Assembly: GCF_014205055.1 (NCBI RefSeq)
Contig: NZ_JACHMS010000001.1
Coordinates: 2,976,001-3,040,000 of the forward strand
Reading direction: 5' to 3'
DNA: 64,000 bases
DNA from: Streptomyces luteogriseus
GTDB lineage: Bacteria > Actinomycetota > Actinomycetes > Streptomycetales > Streptomycetaceae
Under the pieces are notes generated by a model. The model worked only from the letters and a program-made list of their open reading frames with translations. It was not told the origin of the DNA and searched no databases. Of this stretch, positions 63,014 to 64,000 are shown in pieces. Within the stretch, counting starts at the first letter, position 1, and each line of letters begins with the position of its first letter. Made by a program: the position numbers and the translations under genes.

Positions 63014-63694
63014 TCAGCCCCGGACCCGGAGGCGGTCGGTGCTGTCCTCGCTGGGCTGGACGACGACGATGCCCTGACCGGAGAAGGCCATCTGGTAGGC
63101 CTCGCCGCTGCCGCGGCCGATCAGCGACTGGGCCCGGAAGCTGCGCTTGCCCTTCACCTTGAGGTTCGGGGACCAGGCGACGAGCGCGTCGGGGTCGACG
63201 TAGGTCTCGTCCTCGCCGCCTCCGCAGTCGACGACGATGGGCTTGCCCCGGGAGGTCAGCGCGACCCAGCCCTGCCCGGAGATCTTGGTGTTCCACAGGC
63301 CCTGCCCGGCGAACTTCGCCAGGCCCTTGACCCGCTCCACGCCCCACGTGAGGTGGGCGTCGAAGGCGAGCAGGTTGGTGGCGTTGACGGAGATGCCGTC
63401 GCCGTTGAGGTTGATCACGACGACGTTCGCCCCGTAGTCGGCGAGGTAGAGCAGGCCGTCGCCGGAGCACTTCATCAGGGGCGCGCCCTCGCCGGTCAGC
63501 CAGTCCTTGGCGATCTGGCGCACGGCGGGCGGGTTGGGCTCGTACTGGACGAACCCTTCGTAGGCGACCATCGACCCCACGCGCGCGAGGAGGTCGTTCC
63601 CGGTCTGCATGGCGACCTTCAGCATGTGGTTGCCGTGGTTCTCCATGCGGGCGGTGACGGGTGCGGGGGCGTGGCCCGCGAGCTGCTGTGTCAT
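63014..63694 (-). CDS. AIM24 family protein, second of three in tandem
   Basis: 226 residues with the same repeats as its neighbour: MLKVAMQTGNDLLARVGSMV, MKCSGDGLLYLADYGANVVV, ISGQGWVALTSRGKPIVVDC, DPDALVAWSPNLKVKGKRSF and YQMAFSGQGIVVVQPSEDS. The shared WSxxL(K/R)V and QPSE elements show descent by duplication. Probably one operon with both flanking copies. Confidence 0.9.
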   Translation of the reverse strand: MTQQLAGHAPAPVTARMENHGNHMLKVAMQTGNDLLARVGSMVAYEGFVQYEPNPPAVRQIAKDWLTGEGAPLMKCSGDGLLYLADYGANVVVINLNGDGISVNATNLLAFDAHLTWGVERVKGLAKFAGQGLWNTKISGQGWVALTSRGKPIVVDCGGGEDETYVDPDALVAWSPNLKVKGKRSFRAQSLIGRGSGEAYQMAFSGQGIVVVQPSEDSTDRLRVRG

Positions 63695-63705
63695 GACGGG
63701 CTCCC

Positions 63706-64000
63706 TCAGACCTCGTACGGCTGGACGACGATGAAGTTCCCGGGCGCTCCCCGGAACTGGAGGTTCACGCTCTCCCCCGTGTCACCGGGGTAGGAGTTGC
63801 GGCGCATCCGCACCTGGCTGGAGACGACGACCTGGGCTGCGGCCGACCAGGCGACCACGGCGTTGCAGTCGGCGAACGTGGTGGGCGTGACGGGCAGGAC
63901 CACGGGCGTGCCGTGCGTCTTCACGACGATGGTGCCGGTGCCCTGGAACTGCATGGTGAACAGGGCGCCCCCGGGGATGCCGTGGCCCTCGATGCGGCGG
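63706..64000 (-). CDS. AIM24 family protein, third copy, cut by the window edge
   Basis: C-terminal 97 codons only; the N-terminus lies beyond 64000. It begins in frame as RRIEGHGIPGGALFTMQFQG and continues TIVVKTHGTPVVLPVTPTTF, NAVVAWSAAAQVVVSSQV and NLQFRGAPGNFIVVQPYEV, matching the last repeats of the other two AIM24 proteins. The stop is 11 bp before the second copy. Confidence 0.88.
   Translation of the reverse strand, partial: RRIEGHGIPGGALFTMQFQGTGTIVVKTHGTPVVLPVTPTTFADCNAVVAWSAAAQVVVSSQVRMRRNSYPGDTGESVNLQFRGAPGNFIVVQPYEV

Overview
The window is a stretch of a Streptomyces chromosome. The evidence is very high GC with strong third-position GC bias, a WhiB-like regulator, the das/nag chitin-sugar locus, epi-isozizaene synthase with CYP170, the SigR/RsrA thiol-stress pair, UPF0182, and gene order that from memory follows the S. 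coelicolor core around SCO5243 down to about SCO5174. No species can be named from the sequence alone.

Region 1 (1-6.9 kb): a SigB-type stress sigma factor (sigH-like), a membrane protein, a diacylglycerol-kinase-family enzyme, wblE, a soluble HisKA_2 histidine kinase, and a TetR/short-chain dehydrogenase pair with visible operators. Region 2 (7-16.1 kb) is the N-acetylglucosamine/chitobiose locus: a SIS-domain sugar isomerase, nagB, dasD, dasC, dasB, dasA and the regulator dasR, with DasR (dre) sites at nagB, dasA and dasR and an orphan dre-like site at 5.2 kb. Region 3 (16.2-25.6 kb): a DUF3311/solute-symporter pair, a cobalamin riboswitch driving nrdA-nrdB followed by the AraC-type nrdS, then cyp170A1-eizA (albaflavenone). 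Region 4 (25.8-42 kb): def, a TPR protein, a membrane HD / HD-GYP pair, rsrA-sigR with a textbook SigR promoter, a hydrolase, an SRAP protein, an M50-type protease, aroA, rsgA, an SMR transporter, TetR, an ABC exporter with a DUF4097 protein under a divergent regulator, and hisN.

Region 5 (42-48.1 kb) is accessory. It is visibly AT-richer and is flanked by a 14-bp direct repeat of the 3' end of hisN, as expected for an integrative element inserted there, but no integrase is left. Inside are two unknown proteins with hydrophobic N-termini, a PP2C-like phosphatase gene broken by an IS5-type insertion sequence that itself carries a HAD-like passenger gene, and a 516-codon PIN-like nuclease gene.

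Region 6 (48.2-64 kb) returns to core genes: a CBS-domain protein, a catalase gene broken by an internal deletion, its Fur-family repressor with a palindromic operator, two identical initiator tRNA genes around a Sel1/TPR-repeat protein, UPF0182, a PPA1309-family protein, a YlbL-like PDZ/Lon protease, a 54-codon membrane protein, moaE, an SDR-family protein, a zincin-like DUF2342 protein, a NUDIX hydrolase and three tandem AIM24 genes, the last cut by the window edge. The most noteworthy items are the hisN-associated element with its nested IS, the broken catalase, the orphan dre-like site and the half-site cluster in front of the ABC/DUF4097 operon.
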